64,000 bases of DNA from Agarophyton chilense (lineage: Eukaryota > Rhodophyta > Florideophyceae > Gracilariales > Gracilariaceae). Both the position numbers and the translations under genes were made by a program. Positions 1-9,954 of the stretch are shown piece by piece (position 1 is the stretch's first letter; each line of letters opens with the position of its first letter). The notes under the pieces were generated by a model. It did no database searches and had not been told where the DNA came from. It saw only the letters and a program-made list of their open reading frames with translations. The stretch lies in the NCBI GenBank assembly GCA_030374765.1, contig JARGXX010000095.1, forward strand, positions 2,418,001 through 2,482,000, written 5' to 3'.

Positions 1-350
1 GGTACCAACCATCCTTCCAAGAAGAATTATACGGTTGTTGCTTTCCGAAAGGTTTAGCTTTGTCAGCCTCTTGAAGTGCTCAAGTGTCCTAGGAAGTCAG
101 ACGTAATGGCAGACGAAGCTGGCTACCCATGTTGGCCTTAAAGTTGCTCCCATTACGAACCTAGCAGCTTCGAGGGATAGAGGAATTTGGGAGTTAACGA
201 GGCCTGCAGTTCTTTTCAAGTAAGGAAGGCCACCGCTCAACCGTTCCACCACACAATTGCCTTGCCGCTGTACCGCCGAGCAGTCCGCTGCCCATTACTA
301 CTGTGACGTCGGCTATTACTTTTTGGGGTAATCGGCGTCTTCGCTTGTCA
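1..350. other. Left-edge non-coding stretch
   Basis: No convincing coding region is seen on either strand. The open frames here are short and begin at non-ATG codons. This probably contains the 5' flank and leader of the + strand gene that starts at 351. Confidence 0.5.
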
Positions 351-1157
351 ATGATGCACATGGGGTTTTCTACATTAGCGTTCAGTTCACCAGTCGATGT
401 TGGCCGCCATGTGTGCAACCAGAATCGAATGGTAAAACGTTGTTCTATACGCACGGATTTCCGTCCAAGATTTATCGTGCGGAGAGTAAGGTTTTCTCAA
501 ATGAGTGCTGAGCAAGATCCAGTCGAAAGTCAAGTTCGGACCGAATTGGCGGCAGAAGGCATCAATCTCGACGAGTTGCTCAACGGTGGGAAGGTCGTAT
601 CGCTAACCAGAAAACTAAATTTGCTCCAGAGCCAATCCGAGATGCTTCTGCCGAACAGTGAGGATTACAATGTCATGCAAAAGAAAATAACGGAGTTGAA
701 AACCGACATCGACCGAGAGAAACGTCAGGTGATGCAGTCATGGTTAAAGAATCTTTTCGTTTTCCAAGCCGTTATGTTTCTCGGGATCGGAGCTGCGCTT
801 TCTTTTGATGCCGTCCCTTTCTATTCCGTACCTCTTGTCGGCCAAGCTCTCGGATTCTGGACAATATGGTTGTTTACAATCCCATCGTTACGCGCGAGAA
901 AAGGGACTGCAAAGGCAGAAAAGAGCGCGCTGAACATCTCCTTTCTGACCGTTCCTCTGATTAATGTGTGTCTGCCGGGGATCACCAAAAATTGTGGGTT
1001 GATATGGACTGCAGACGTTGTCGTGCTTTTGGGATTCTACATGTATTACTTCATCCGTGCCTATAATAGTTCACTGGAAGGGAAGGAAGGGTTACCGAAA
1101 GAGCAGGGTACCATCAAAGGTGTACTCAAGTATTTAGATTGGGGCTCCTGGAGATAA
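351..1157 (+). CDS. Plastid-targeted four-helix membrane protein of unknown function
   Basis: This is an intronless 268-residue frame. The frame stays open upstream to a GTG at 303, but the first ATG is at 351 (two tandem ATGs), so I chose that start. Residues 1 to about 50 are rich in Arg, Ser and Val with almost no acidic residues, like a plastid transit peptide. An acidic and helical stretch follows (about 55-135) with heptad-like spacing. Four hydrophobic segments then follow, beginning near NLFVFQAVMFLGIGAAL, LVGQALGFWTIWLF, ISFLTVPLINVCL and TADVVVLLGFYMYYF. The layout resembles small four-TM chloroplast membrane proteins of plants such as the RPH1 type, but I cannot confirm family membership. 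It lies tail-to-tail with the BASS gene, whose stop is about 260 bp away. Confidence 0.7.
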   Translation: MMHMGFSTLAFSSPVDVGRHVCNQNRMVKRCSIRTDFRPRFIVRRVRFSQMSAEQDPVESQVRTELAAEGINLDELLNGGKVVSLTRKLNLLQSQSEMLLPNSEDYNVMQKKITELKTDIDREKRQVMQSWLKNLFVFQAVMFLGIGAALSFDAVPFYSVPLVGQALGFWTIWLFTIPSLRARKGTAKAEKSALNISFLTVPLINVCLPGITKNCGLIWTADVVVLLGFYMYYFIRAYNSSLEGKEGLPKEQGTIKGVLKYLDWGSWR

Positions 1158-1414
1158 GAAGCGGGTATCTGGAAGGAAATGATTGGAAGCTCCAGTGATT
1201 CGCAAATAGATAATACGTTTTTGCCGAATGACCCAAACACTCAGACATTGAAGTCAGCGACCGAATTCAAGGTTCTTCTTATTACAAAGAAGAAAGATCG
1301 GGCAATGAGCCAATGTTGCGTTATAAAAGGCATGGTGAATAAGAGACAACTCTTTTGCCTAGTCTAATCGAGGCCATCACTGGTTTCGCATTACTGGCGG
1401 TCCGAAAGGAATAC
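1158..1414. other. Convergent intergenic region
   Basis: This is a short spacer between two convergent genes. It probably holds both 3' ends. A 62-codon open frame here has no recognisable content. Confidence 0.5.
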
Positions 1415-2701
1415 TTACTCTGTACTGTTTTTGTCCGATGCTGACGGTTTGAGGAGCTTGCTAAAGAGGCCTTTCCGTTCCACTACTGAGCGATCGAATC
1501 TAATATTGTTGCTAACAGGAATGTAGCGCCAAATAACTGCCATAGTTGAGCCCACCAATGCCATCCAAACAACGGAAACGGCCGAAGGAACTCGAACCAT
1601 GTACTCCCCAAAATGAAGTGATGCGAGTAGAAAGCCAAACGCACTGCTCTTCATTGATGTTTCGATGGCAGTTGTGCGTCTAACAACTTCTCCGTACCCA
1701 GCCATGGCAACCGAAAGATATCCACAAATTCCACCTACTATGTGCAGGAGAAGAATCGGTATTTGTAGAGCGAGACCTGCTTGTAGAATCGGTGTAGCGC
1801 ACTGCGCTACTGAAGATCCCACAAGAAGGCAAGTTGCTGCAACTCCCAGAACTGGGGAGAACGGCAACACAGCGCGAACGAATGCATTGCAATATTTGTT
1901 GAGAAGCATGCCGAGTGCAATCGGAAAAAGGACGACTTGAATTGTTGACCATGCGATTCCCACCGCATTGACCGGAATAACGGCTCCAATCAGCAACTTG
2001 CTGATGAGCGGAGTCATAATTATGGCGCCAAGGGTAGTACTAGTCGTCATCATCACCGAGAGCGCAACGTTGCCGTTTGCAATGAAAGTGCACAGGTTGG
2101 ATGCTTGGCCGCCATTGACTGCACCCACTAAGATAATACCTGCAGCGAGATTAGGGGGAAGTTTGAAAGCCTTCGCGAGAAAGAGAGCTATAAGAGGCAT
2201 AACCAGATAACAACCAATGAAGCCGATTGTCACGGCCCCAAAACGTCGCAAGACGCGTTTGAAGTCTTCTATTGATAAAGTAATACCCATACTGAGCATC
2301 AAAATACCGAGACTGAAGGTAAAGTACGGAGTAGTTAACCATGTGTACAGCGCGGGACGCTTCAGTGCTGATAGCGCACATATAACAGTCCAAACAGGAA
2401 AGAGATTTGTAATGACAGTGGAAAGACGCACGTAACTGTTCCAGGCACTTTCGCGAAACGTATTGTTCGGCCGTTCGGATATTGAAGAGGAATCTTCAGA
2501 AGCAATTGCTATTGTTGTTGACCGCTGAATCTTTTCCGTCGGATTGATATATGGCTGTAGCGGTGCTGATCTTCTCCTTAACATTGGATTGCACACCGAA
2601 TGACTCTTTGGCAAGCATTTCATGCGTAAAAAGGACGACGAACTTGCATGTTGTAGGCAGGAAGTCGACAACGATGAGACAAACGCAAGAGATGTTGCCA
2701 T
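1415..2701 (-). CDS. Plastid BASS-family sodium/metabolite cotransporter
   Basis: This is an intronless 428-residue protein. The frame is open upstream to 2782, but the ATG at 2701 starts a clean Ser/Ala-rich transit peptide (MATSLAFVSSL...), so that start is preferred. After about residue 95 there are nine to ten hydrophobic helices of the SBF (bile acid:sodium symporter) fold. The family signature is visible as GAVNGGQASNLCTF followed by GNVALSV, which matches the Gly-Gly...Ser-Asn...Ala-Leu-Ser motif around the sodium sites. Plant BASS proteins with this layout sit in the chloroplast inner envelope and move organic acids, for example pyruvate for BASS2. The substrate cannot be read from sequence. 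The 586-bp gap to the divergent AP-3 sigma gene probably holds both promoters. Confidence 0.88.
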   Translation of the reverse strand: MATSLAFVSSLSTSCLQHASSSSFLRMKCLPKSHSVCNPMLRRRSAPLQPYINPTEKIQRSTTIAIASEDSSSISERPNNTFRESAWNSYVRLSTVITNLFPVWTVICALSALKRPALYTWLTTPYFTFSLGILMLSMGITLSIEDFKRVLRRFGAVTIGFIGCYLVMPLIALFLAKAFKLPPNLAAGIILVGAVNGGQASNLCTFIANGNVALSVMMTTSTTLGAIIMTPLISKLLIGAVIPVNAVGIAWSTIQVVLFPIALGMLLNKYCNAFVRAVLPFSPVLGVAATCLLVGSSVAQCATPILQAGLALQIPILLLHIVGGICGYLSVAMAGYGEVVRRTTAIETSMKSSAFGFLLASLHFGEYMVRVPSAVSVVWMALVGSTMAVIWRYIPVSNNIRFDRSVVERKGLFSKLLKPSASDKNSTE

Positions 2702-3287
2702 TGTTTTGCGGAGGTGTAGTCGTTTTATTAGAACACACAAATTGTTGATTTCGTTGATTTCCTCGTTTGGTATCGGGATCAATCACCTCGATAGGAAGAA
2801 AACGTATCCCTCTTCAATGAATTCCTCCTTTGAAAGTTGTTCAAAGCGTTGCCTCAGCAGGCGGCAATGGCAGCACTTCCTTCGTAGTGTCGGAAACATC
2901 TGGACGAAGAGCCAAGATCAAGAAAGGATAGCTCATCAGAAGTTGTACAGATCGGGGATTCCCGTAGTCTCGAAAGAAAAATGTGACGCCTATATGAGAT
3001 CGAGCCATTTGGTAGGTGACAAGTGGTGGGCTGCCCAATGAAAACTGTGCTCAGAACTTCAACTGTCTCGTTGGACACTGGTTCAGTTCTCGGTGCTGCA
3101 ATACTGTAGATACTGGAAAGTCTCAAGTTACCACGCCGCGCTTTTCGCTTTTTTTCCCGGCAATTCGTAAAGCTTTCTTTCAACTCTCACGCTGGCCTTC
3201 TCTCCAAGACAGCGTCTCATCGCCCCGTCAATAGTATTGACTCAATACTAGTCCTTGCTTCCAACAACACGAACTCTTTTGGTTACC
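2702..3287. promoter_or_regulatory. Divergent intergenic region between BASS and AP-3 sigma genes
   Basis: Two ATGs point outward from this 586-bp interval, so it must contain both promoters and 5' leaders. A 139-codon open frame (2622-3041, +) overlaps the antisense of the BASS start and has no recognisable domain, so I treat it as chance. I see no confident TATA box or other motif. Confidence 0.5.
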
Positions 3288-3797
3288 ATGATTAAGGCTG
3301 TAATAGTTCTCAACAACCATGGCCAGCCGCGTCTAACGAAATTTTACGAGTATGTTCCGGAGGACCGTCAGCAACAGCTTATTCGAGATGTGTTTGCCAT
3401 CGTTTCAAAGCGCAGTGAAGGTCTCTGTAACTTTGTCGAGGGCGGCACCATATTTGGACCTGGTGTTCGCGTCATTTATCGTCACTATGCCACTCTGTTT
3501 TTCGTTTTCTGCGTTGACGAGGCCGAGAGTGAACTAGGAATATTGGACCTGATCCAAGTTTTCGTCGAGACTCTCGATCGATGCTTTGAAAATGTATGCG
3601 AGCTTGATCTAATCTTTTACATGAACAAGATTCACTACGTCCTTGATGAAATTGTCGTGGGCGGTCTAGTTTTAGAGACCAATATGGCAGATATTCTCGC
3701 CGCGTTGCAGGAAGCGAAGCGAGCAGAATCCCAAGCTTCGAAACCTTCTCTTGTTTCCCCCGGTCGAGCATTTAGTCTGTCTAGAGTTTACAGATAA
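3288..3797 (+). CDS. AP3S1: AP-3 adaptor complex sigma subunit
   Basis: This is a 169-residue intronless protein starting MIKAVIVLNNHGQPRLTKFY, typical of adaptin small chains (longin-like fold). The hallmark RHYATLFFVFCVDEAESELG is present, followed by the helix with LDLIQVFVETLDRCFENVCELDLIF and the segment VLDEIVVGGLVLETN. The IVVGG/LETN end and the roughly 10 extra N-terminal open codons before ATG 3288 fit sigma-3 rather than sigma-1 or sigma-2. The subunit is part of the heterotetrameric AP-3 coat that sorts cargo from endosome or trans-Golgi to lysosome or vacuole. The C-terminal tail after about residue 145 is short and Ser/Arg-rich. Confidence 0.93.
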   Translation: MIKAVIVLNNHGQPRLTKFYEYVPEDRQQQLIRDVFAIVSKRSEGLCNFVEGGTIFGPGVRVIYRHYATLFFVFCVDEAESELGILDLIQVFVETLDRCFENVCELDLIFYMNKIHYVLDEIVVGGLVLETNMADILAALQEAKRAESQASKPSLVSPGRAFSLSRVYR

Positions 3798-3959
3798 CAT
3801 TTTACGAAGGAATGTTGCACCTAAGAATTCTCATTGGGGCTTATTATAAAAAGAATGAACGCAACCCTCACACGCAGTGAGAACGAAACAACTCGTTGCT
3901 TAGAACGAAGTGGATTACCATGCTTTCGCGCTTTTTTTCTGCTTCATGAAGTGCACCAG
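3798..3959. terminator. Convergent 3' ends of AP-3 sigma and SAPS genes
   Basis: A 162-bp spacer separates two convergent stop codons. It presumably carries both polyadenylation regions. No further structure is seen. Confidence 0.4.
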
Positions 3960-6900
3960 TTACACCGCGTTTACGTCGTCCAAGCGCGCTGCGAGGTACT
4001 CGGCACATGCCAGTACCGAGACTGTTTTTGCATCTGGCTTTGGACCTCCACACGGTTTGCTGTGCTCATCCCTTATTCTCGCAATTTCAATTTCCAGCTT
4101 TCCCATGCACGGCAAGTTAACGCCATGGGTAGCAAAAAATGAATCTAGGTTCATGTTGTACTCAGAGTTAGCAATATCCATTAGAGTAGTAGTTATTTGC
4201 ACATACGTGCACTGGATCTGAGAACGACAATGCTGGGCGTCGATACCCCTGGATTTCTGATTTTCTGCGATTCGATGCATTTCGTTCGTCCATCCATGGT
4301 GCTTTCCAAGGTTCTCAATCCATTGTTTATGCAGAAGAACTGCATCCTTTCTTCTCAACGACGATTCAAAACATTCGATAACAGCCTTGTGTATCATAGT
4401 GGGAAATTCGTTTTCATCTATTACAGTTAGCAGAAGTTCAGGTACTTTCTTTTTGTAGAGATGATCCCATATATTATTCTGATTGGACGCGAATAAGCAT
4501 TTAAGCAATTGAATGATGAAGAGTCGAGTGGTCGAAAGAATTCTAGTTGCCCCTTTCCTATCGAGCAGGCCGCATAGATCGTCCAGTTTCGAAAGCAAAA
4601 CCCACTCCAAGTTCTTTGTGCTTACCATCCCAATCGTTCGCCGAACTGCAAATTTCTTTGACTCTGAAGCAACCAAAACAGCTTCAAGTAAATCGGAGGA
4701 CAATGATAGGATTCGACTGAGAGGATAGTTACTCTCAAAAACATTACTGTGTGTTTTGTTCGCGTCACTACTCTCAAAGAGTCTTTTGAGCGAGTACTCG
4801 ATTCCCGCTTGCAAATGATTTGTTGCTGAGTAAAGTGGGATAGTCTCCAGAGCTGTATTAAGCATCTTGATTTGCTTCGGATTCATAGAGCAATTTGTTT
4901 TTCCAAATTTTGGCATCGTCACCGCTTTAAAACTTATCTCCTTCAGGCATTGTAAAGAATTTCGCTGTATCTCTAGGGTCAGATCCGATGAGTTTCCGGA
5001 CCTTGAGTTACACGAGTCGATGAAAGCATGCGCGAGAGTGTCGACTATATTTTCTTTTGCCAAAAGGAGAATCCCGTCTGCGTTGGGAGGGCCGTAACGA
5101 AGAAAACAGTCGGATGATTCCGACAAGGCATCTGCGGCGCACAGCTTCGACACAAAAGAAACGACTTCCGGAAAGCATATATATTTTGAAATCAGTGAGC
5201 TAAGAAGACCATCCTTGCTTGACAAAAACAGTACTACATCTGAGGCATGTTCCGACATCAAACTGCTCAAGATCCGAAAAACAGCGACCGATGTTTTAGC
5301 CCAAGACTTAAGTTCAAGCCTCCCTTGAGGAATATCTTTTCGGAAAAAGCGGATTAGGCTTGAACGCACCTTTTTGTTGTGAAGGAAGGCCTTTTTCACC
5401 GTACTAGGTCCACTGGTGAAGATTTGTAAAAGAATCTCTCGATAGATGCGCGATAAAATAATGTACGCTTCGCATCCTTTCGAAAGTTGCCCGTCAGAGA
5501 TATCCTCCTGGAGCACCCTGAGTTCCTCGGTAATCCATTTCATTGATGATTCAATCGTCTTCCCGCAACTGAAATACTTGTACAACAATTGGAAAAAATT
5601 GTCCGGAGGCCTGCTGTATACACGCATCATACACTCTAGAACTTCATCCAGACTTCGTTTCCCTGAGAGAGCCCTGCGAAGAGCATGGCGGAGCTCTTCG
5701 ATCGTGATTTCCGTAGAGTATTTTGCAACAAGCAAGGAAGAAGAGCTAGATACGGACATGGAAACTGTTTCCTTTCCATGACATGTGGGATCAGTAGTAT
5801 CCTCTTGCTCCAGCTTCTTTCGTTTTCCCTGGCTTTTCAAAGATCGACCCAACTTCGAAAGTTTCGTTCGTCTTCCTTTGTGCTCAATATTCCGCAGATA
5901 ACTTTGCGTTTGTGACGGGACCTGATACTCTTCTAATTTGCTATCTGCTGCCATCGCTTGGAACCAAGGATTATCCGTAATATCCCGAATATCAGTTGAA
6001 TGCTGTCGTCGATCAAAGAGGCGAAGAACTCGTTTTTGCTCTCGAACCATACGGCGACGGTCGGACTTCTGTTTTGGCTCTACAGTAATGCAGGCCACGT
6101 CGTCAGATCTAACGGAGGATGAAGAAGAAGCAGACGCAGATGCAGAACACTGGGCCCGATCCTGGAAAGAATAGCTATCTGATGATTGAAAGGAAGGGAG
6201 TGAAGTAGATACAGTTGGGTCATCTTCTTTGCTCGATCCAATCGATGAGTGAGACCCACTGGCTGTAGAGTCGTTGCTTCGTTCGTTCGTTGAAGATCTG
6301 ATATGCAAAGACTGCGATAAGAAAGAATTTGCGTTTTGACTTGAGGAAACTGTCATACACCTGGGAGAATCTGGGCGTAGTTTGATAGCAGGACTCTCGA
6401 TGGATCGAATCGAGGCTGGGGGGATGCTATCTATGTCTTCAATGCAAAGAAATGAAGCCCGTGAAGCATTCATTTTCTTCCCGTAAAGAACCCCATCACA
6501 GCTGTCTTCTGTGCCTTGTGCACTGAGTCTGAGGGAATCATGGTTGCAATAATCCTTGCCCCTAGCTTGGTTCTGTTTGTGCTCTTTCTCTCCGTAGTCA
6601 CCACAAGTTTTGTGCTCTAGTCTTTGAGGATTGTCAGCATCCTTATTGTTCTTCTCAAATTGATTCAAAAGGCTTCCGCTATTCGACTTTTTCCTCGCCT
6701 TTGTATTTGTGAGAACCTCATCCATTGTGGTGGAGGAAACCGTAGCTGTGTTGTCGTTTTGAAAAGACAGCCCAGATGCCTGTGAGAAAGAAATGGGACA
6801 ATTGACGGCTCTTCGACCACTGAATTCGGTAGAGTCAGCAGAATCCTCGCCCTCATCGAACGAAATCAGTACTTTGTTAGTAACAGGTATGGGCCTAAAA

Positions 6901-7100
6901 ACTTTCGGGATTTGATGAGTAGAGACGATGGAAACTGGGTTCACTCTGTTCGGCTCAGTTATGGTATCCAATTCTGGCTGTACCATCTTGTTTGTAATAG
7001 GCATTTGGTTACGGAGCGAACTGCCTGAATTCTGCCCCGTAGCCAGGTTCTTCCTCTCGCAGCTATCTTCGCCCTTGTTCCACGAAAGAGGGCGAAACAT
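3960..7100 (-). CDS. SAPS-domain protein, candidate PP6 (SIT4-type) phosphatase regulatory subunit
   Basis: This is a 1046-residue intronless protein with an ATG at 7100. Residues 1 to about 440 are Ser/Asn-rich, low in hydrophobics and presumably disordered. From about 470 to 1000 the chain is a helical-repeat domain whose sequence order matches SAPS proteins. The parts seen are an N-terminal block with LDEVLECM...PPDNFFQLLYKYF, then FRILSSLMSEHASDVVLFL, a later RLFIIQLLKCLFASN segment, ENEFPTMIHKAVIECFESS, and GWTNEMHRIAENQ near the end. The last two correspond to the conserved NNFLH...V and GYMGHLTRIAN-like stretches of that family. SAPS proteins scaffold the PP6/Sit4 catalytic subunit. 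I first considered a WAPL-like identity and dropped it. The assignment rests on motif order remembered from the family, not on a search. Confidence 0.6.
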   Translation of the reverse strand: MFRPLSWNKGEDSCERKNLATGQNSGSSLRNQMPITNKMVQPELDTITEPNRVNPVSIVSTHQIPKVFRPIPVTNKVLISFDEGEDSADSTEFSGRRAVNCPISFSQASGLSFQNDNTATVSSTTMDEVLTNTKARKKSNSGSLLNQFEKNNKDADNPQRLEHKTCGDYGEKEHKQNQARGKDYCNHDSLRLSAQGTEDSCDGVLYGKKMNASRASFLCIEDIDSIPPASIRSIESPAIKLRPDSPRCMTVSSSQNANSFLSQSLHIRSSTNERSNDSTASGSHSSIGSSKEDDPTVSTSLPSFQSSDSYSFQDRAQCSASASASSSSSVRSDDVACITVEPKQKSDRRRMVREQKRVLRLFDRRQHSTDIRDITDNPWFQAMAADSKLEEYQVPSQTQSYLRNIEHKGRRTKLSKLGRSLKSQGKRKKLEQEDTTDPTCHGKETVSMSVSSSSSLLVAKYSTEITIEELRHALRRALSGKRSLDEVLECMMRVYSRPPDNFFQLLYKYFSCGKTIESSMKWITEELRVLQEDISDGQLSKGCEAYIILSRIYREILLQIFTSGPSTVKKAFLHNKKVRSSLIRFFRKDIPQGRLELKSWAKTSVAVFRILSSLMSEHASDVVLFLSSKDGLLSSLISKYICFPEVVSFVSKLCAADALSESSDCFLRYGPPNADGILLLAKENIVDTLAHAFIDSCNSRSGNSSDLTLEIQRNSLQCLKEISFKAVTMPKFGKTNCSMNPKQIKMLNTALETIPLYSATNHLQAGIEYSLKRLFESSDANKTHSNVFESNYPLSRILSLSSDLLEAVLVASESKKFAVRRTIGMVSTKNLEWVLLSKLDDLCGLLDRKGATRILSTTRLFIIQLLKCLFASNQNNIWDHLYKKKVPELLLTVIDENEFPTMIHKAVIECFESSLRRKDAVLLHKQWIENLGKHHGWTNEMHRIAENQKSRGIDAQHCRSQIQCTYVQITTTLMDIANSEYNMNLDSFFATHGVNLPCMGKLEIEIARIRDEHSKPCGGPKPDAKTVSVLACAEYLAARLDDVNAV

Positions 7101-7743
7101 GATTCCAATGGGAGTTTCTCGAGAGCTTTGGGGCTGAAGATGAGGAGATAGACTGCACGGGTGGGATTAGGCTCTCTAGCGAAATATGTAACGACTGTAG
7201 TCGTCCTTCTGAAAACTAGCCAAGTTATATGCCGGTTAAATTGAAGAGACACAATGTAATGTATATCCGATGGGACTAGGTATACCCTAGGAATTCAGTT
7301 TGAATGGAAGACCATCAACCCAAAGGTGGTAGTGAGCGCTGGAGCCCGTGGATTCACAACAAAAACTACCCCGAACTTACGTTTGAATCCTGGGCCTACA
7401 GAGTACCCTTCCGTAGGGTTCCCGCGTGGGTGAGCATGAACATTGAAAGAATATCGCCACACTAATTCAGGCTGAGAATGCCAAAAACGGCGCATTGTTG
7501 ACTCACTTTGGGAATCGTTCTTTAAACGCCACGCAACCGATCTACCACAGCAGTGGGTGGCATGACGACGTGACTTAGTGGATTTCTGTACGGTCATTAA
7601 TTGAAAACATTCCGCTCGAATAGCAAACGAACGGTTCGGGCAGTCGACGGCGTTGAGTGAGAGATTTTAGAACAGGTTAAGAGCGCATTTCCCTCCGTTT
7701 CCTTTTTCATTACCACGGTGATCACACGAAAGCACGAAACCCC
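7101..7743. other. Intergenic region, SAPS 5' flank and NSE3 3' flank
   Basis: About 640 bp between two - strand genes. The open frames present (for example 7295-7597) lack domains and I regard them as chance. No repeat or RNA gene is recognised. Confidence 0.45.
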
Positions 7744-8628
7744 CTAATTGTGCTCTTCTCGTTCATCCGGAGGGCCTTCTGGACCCCATGCATCATTGAG
7801 CCGGGCTTTGATTTCGTTTCTTCCATTTTCATCCAGCAAGCCGTGACCACTCGGACCATCTTTGTAAACGGCATGGATAAATTCAAGCAGATCATCGTCT
7901 GATAGTTCTGCACGAAGCCTGGGACCTAGTAAATAGTATGTCACGTTGTCTTCTTTTTCCTTTTCCAAGTACCACATGTCGATAAACTTAACCTCAAGCA
8001 AATCCTTAACATTCCCATTGTTCAGTTGTTTGTGACCTTGTTTTTCACGAACATGCACTCCCAACTTGCTTAGCATATGGTGCAATGTGTCTTCTTCAAT
8101 CCTGCATCCCGGCTGCAGAGCAATGAGAGCTGCAATAAGTGTGAGGAATCCGATTTCACACAGAATGTCTGGCACTTCCAGTCTCGGCTTCGTTGCATTT
8201 GAGACCAATATATAACCTTTTGCGCCATATCCATATCCATATGCTTGTGAGGCAGTAGCGACAGAACGCGATTGGCCTCCAACTTTGCGTTTGGTAAGTT
8301 TCTGAATTTCCTTCACTTCTAAAGCAAGATTTTGACGCATCATATCTCGAGCTCTGTTAAATGCCTTACTAAATGGCCTGCCGCGCACGTGGGGTAATAA
8401 TTTCAGCGCGTATGAGCTGAGATCTGCCCGCCGCACAGGTCTTTTTCTATGCTGACGCCACAATAGCATTCTGGATATACGCTTGGCAAGTTCATCTTGT
8501 TGCGTGTCTGTCAGCGGTACATAACCACTATCAGCGGCGGAGGAGCTGTTCACATCTAATACTTCGCCGTCGTCAACATTATTCTGACTCTGGGAAGTAC
8601 GGTTGGAAAGCGACCGTTTGCGACCCAT
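7744..8628 (-). CDS. NSE3: SMC5/6 complex subunit NSE3, MAGE homology domain
   Basis: This is a 294-residue intronless protein. The frame is open to 8775, but the first 49 codons lack any motif and the ATG at 8628 (MGRKRSLSNR) opens a basic N-terminus, so I use it. Residues 1-60 are hydrophilic. The MAGE homology region covers about 60-270. It has paired winged-helix segments with EIGFLTLIAALIALQPG, EEDTLHHMLSKLGV, KDLLEVKFIDMWYLE and the diagnostic YYLLGPRLRAEL (family pattern FLWGPRA). NSE3 pairs with NSE1 and NSE4 to bind DNA and the SMC5/6 heads in replication-fork repair. A run of YGYGYG before the domain is an unusual tyrosine-glycine linker. Confidence 0.85.
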   Translation of the reverse strand: MGRKRSLSNRTSQSQNNVDDGEVLDVNSSSAADSGYVPLTDTQQDELAKRISRMLLWRQHRKRPVRRADLSSYALKLLPHVRGRPFSKAFNRARDMMRQNLALEVKEIQKLTKRKVGGQSRSVATASQAYGYGYGAKGYILVSNATKPRLEVPDILCEIGFLTLIAALIALQPGCRIEEDTLHHMLSKLGVHVREKQGHKQLNNGNVKDLLEVKFIDMWYLEKEKEDNVTYYLLGPRLRAELSDDDLLEFIHAVYKDGPSGHGLLDENGRNEIKARLNDAWGPEGPPDEREEHN

Positions 8629-9115
8629 GTTGGCAACTAATGCCAGAGTGCTTGGACTTGTGAGCAACTCGCTGTGCAGTTGTTTGCAGAGCTGTAGAAT
8701 GTGTTCTCGGCTAGCTAGTGTGGATGTGCTACAGTGCCTTTGACATACTCCTCCCCGAAAAGTCCACATCATCACGTGTCCTTCCGAGGGTGAAGCAATA
8801 GAAGGGGTAGGGTTACCGTCGTACCTTTGGTAGCAATCGATTGTATCCCTTCAATTTTTCCCACCAGATCTGCATTTCGTACTTGTTTGGTGTGCTTGTG
8901 AAATATAATTTTTAATACATGTTCGTTCTTCAATTGCCAGAAGCGTTGCCAAGACACAACAAAACAAGCTTCAACTGCGAAGCTTGAATTTCCTCGAAAT
9001 ATCTGTCGAGCAACTAGTGCCGCAAAAGGAAGGCTACCAAGGATACCGGGAGCTCTTCCTCAATGCAAACTATGTTGTATCCATGTGGATCTAGCTTCCA
9101 ATTAAAAAATACCTC
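8629..9115. other. Intergenic region upstream of NSE3
   Basis: No supported gene. It contains the NSE3 5' flank. Short open frames at 8772-8957 have no recognisable content. Confidence 0.4.
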
Positions 9116-9526
9116 TCACACCGCTTCTCTCAGTCGTCCTATCCTCTCACCAATGCCGTAAACAAGCTTCACCCCATCTTTGACATTCATATTGGAGTTC
9201 AACAGATCAGAAACCAGCACACTCTGTTTTAGGTATGGCTTTTCGAAACACAACAAAGCCCTTACGGCGCCTAATTTCAGGAACATCGAAGCGAGCTGAA
9301 GCAAAGAAGCTACCCTTTGAACAACCTGTACGTCCAAATGACTTGACCCAGTTTGTAATCTAGCTTTGCACTGAGATTCATGGTTATTGGAGCCTGAATT
9401 CCACATACCATAGTTCTCGGATTTGAGTGTTCGTAGTTGAAAGTGAAGCCTTTCTGACCGACGACGTTCCTTTGAAAAGATCTTTGAAAGCAAACTTTTG
9501 GACAAAGCGAGGTCTGAGAGGGAATC
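9116..9526 (-). other. Possible terminal exon of an unidentified protein
   Basis: On the - strand a helix-rich frame of about 136 codons ends with LVYGIGERIGRLREAV and a stop at 9116. It is preceded by a good splice acceptor (pyrimidine-rich CCTTACCTCCTACAG, ending at 9527). A possible first exon with an ATG lies near 9827, but the candidate donor is weak. A + strand coding hypothesis overlaps this segment, so only one of the two, or neither, may be real. The family is not recognised. Confidence 0.25.
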
Positions 9527-9779
9527 CTGTAGGAGGTAAGGCTATTTTCATATTTTTGGAACAGACGAACACCGGTTTGCTTGTACGATCATGCAAGGCC
9601 CTGACAAATCCGTGAGTTGAAACGACGTTTACCGTACAAATAATTCATACAGATTAGAAATGTACTGTAACATCGCACTACTTGTGGTTGGTATCAGCGC
9701 CATTGCACGATTCGGATACTATGCAGTTTATGGGAAAGAAGGCGGTGCAAAGGCTCTACCCACGCGTGGTGGGAAGTGA
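9427..9779 (+). other. Possible small membrane protein, two exons
   Basis: A + strand frame ending at 9611 can be joined to ATG-containing sequence at 9653-9779 by removing 9612-9652 (GTGAGT...ACAG, 41 nt). The second part reads MYCNIALLVVGISAIARFGY, then YAVYGKEGGAK and a short basic tail, which looks like a single membrane helix. It could also be translated alone from the ATG at 9660 (39 residues). No family is recognised, and the overlap with the - strand hypothesis keeps confidence low. Confidence 0.22.
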
Positions 9780-9954
9780 AAATGGTACCGTTAAACATCG
9801 AAATGGACGCCATCGCTTTAGAACGTTGGGTAGATTGAAACGTAGAAAAGTCAACGACATAGTAAGAAGCATGAAGACGTTCATTGGTAACTGCCACATA
9901 CACCCGCACTGCTTCACGGTTTCAATGGTGCTATCACATTTAAACGGATTCGAT

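Noticed and set aside
303..350. Upstream extension of the first gene to a GTG at 303
   Set aside because: The first ATG is at 351 and begins a plausible transit peptide. GTG starts are not expected in nuclear genes.
1665..2435. Several + strand open frames inside the BASS gene
   Set aside because: They are shadows of the - strand coding frame and contain no domain.
2622..3041. 139-codon + strand frame between BASS and AP-3 sigma
   Set aside because: It overlaps the antisense of the BASS transit peptide and has no recognisable motif or good start context.
3960..7100. WAPL-like cohesin regulator identity
   Set aside because: The order of C-terminal motifs (RLFIIQLL..., NEFPTMIHKAVIECF, HRIAENQ) fits SAPS proteins better, and the WAPL C-terminal signature is not visible.
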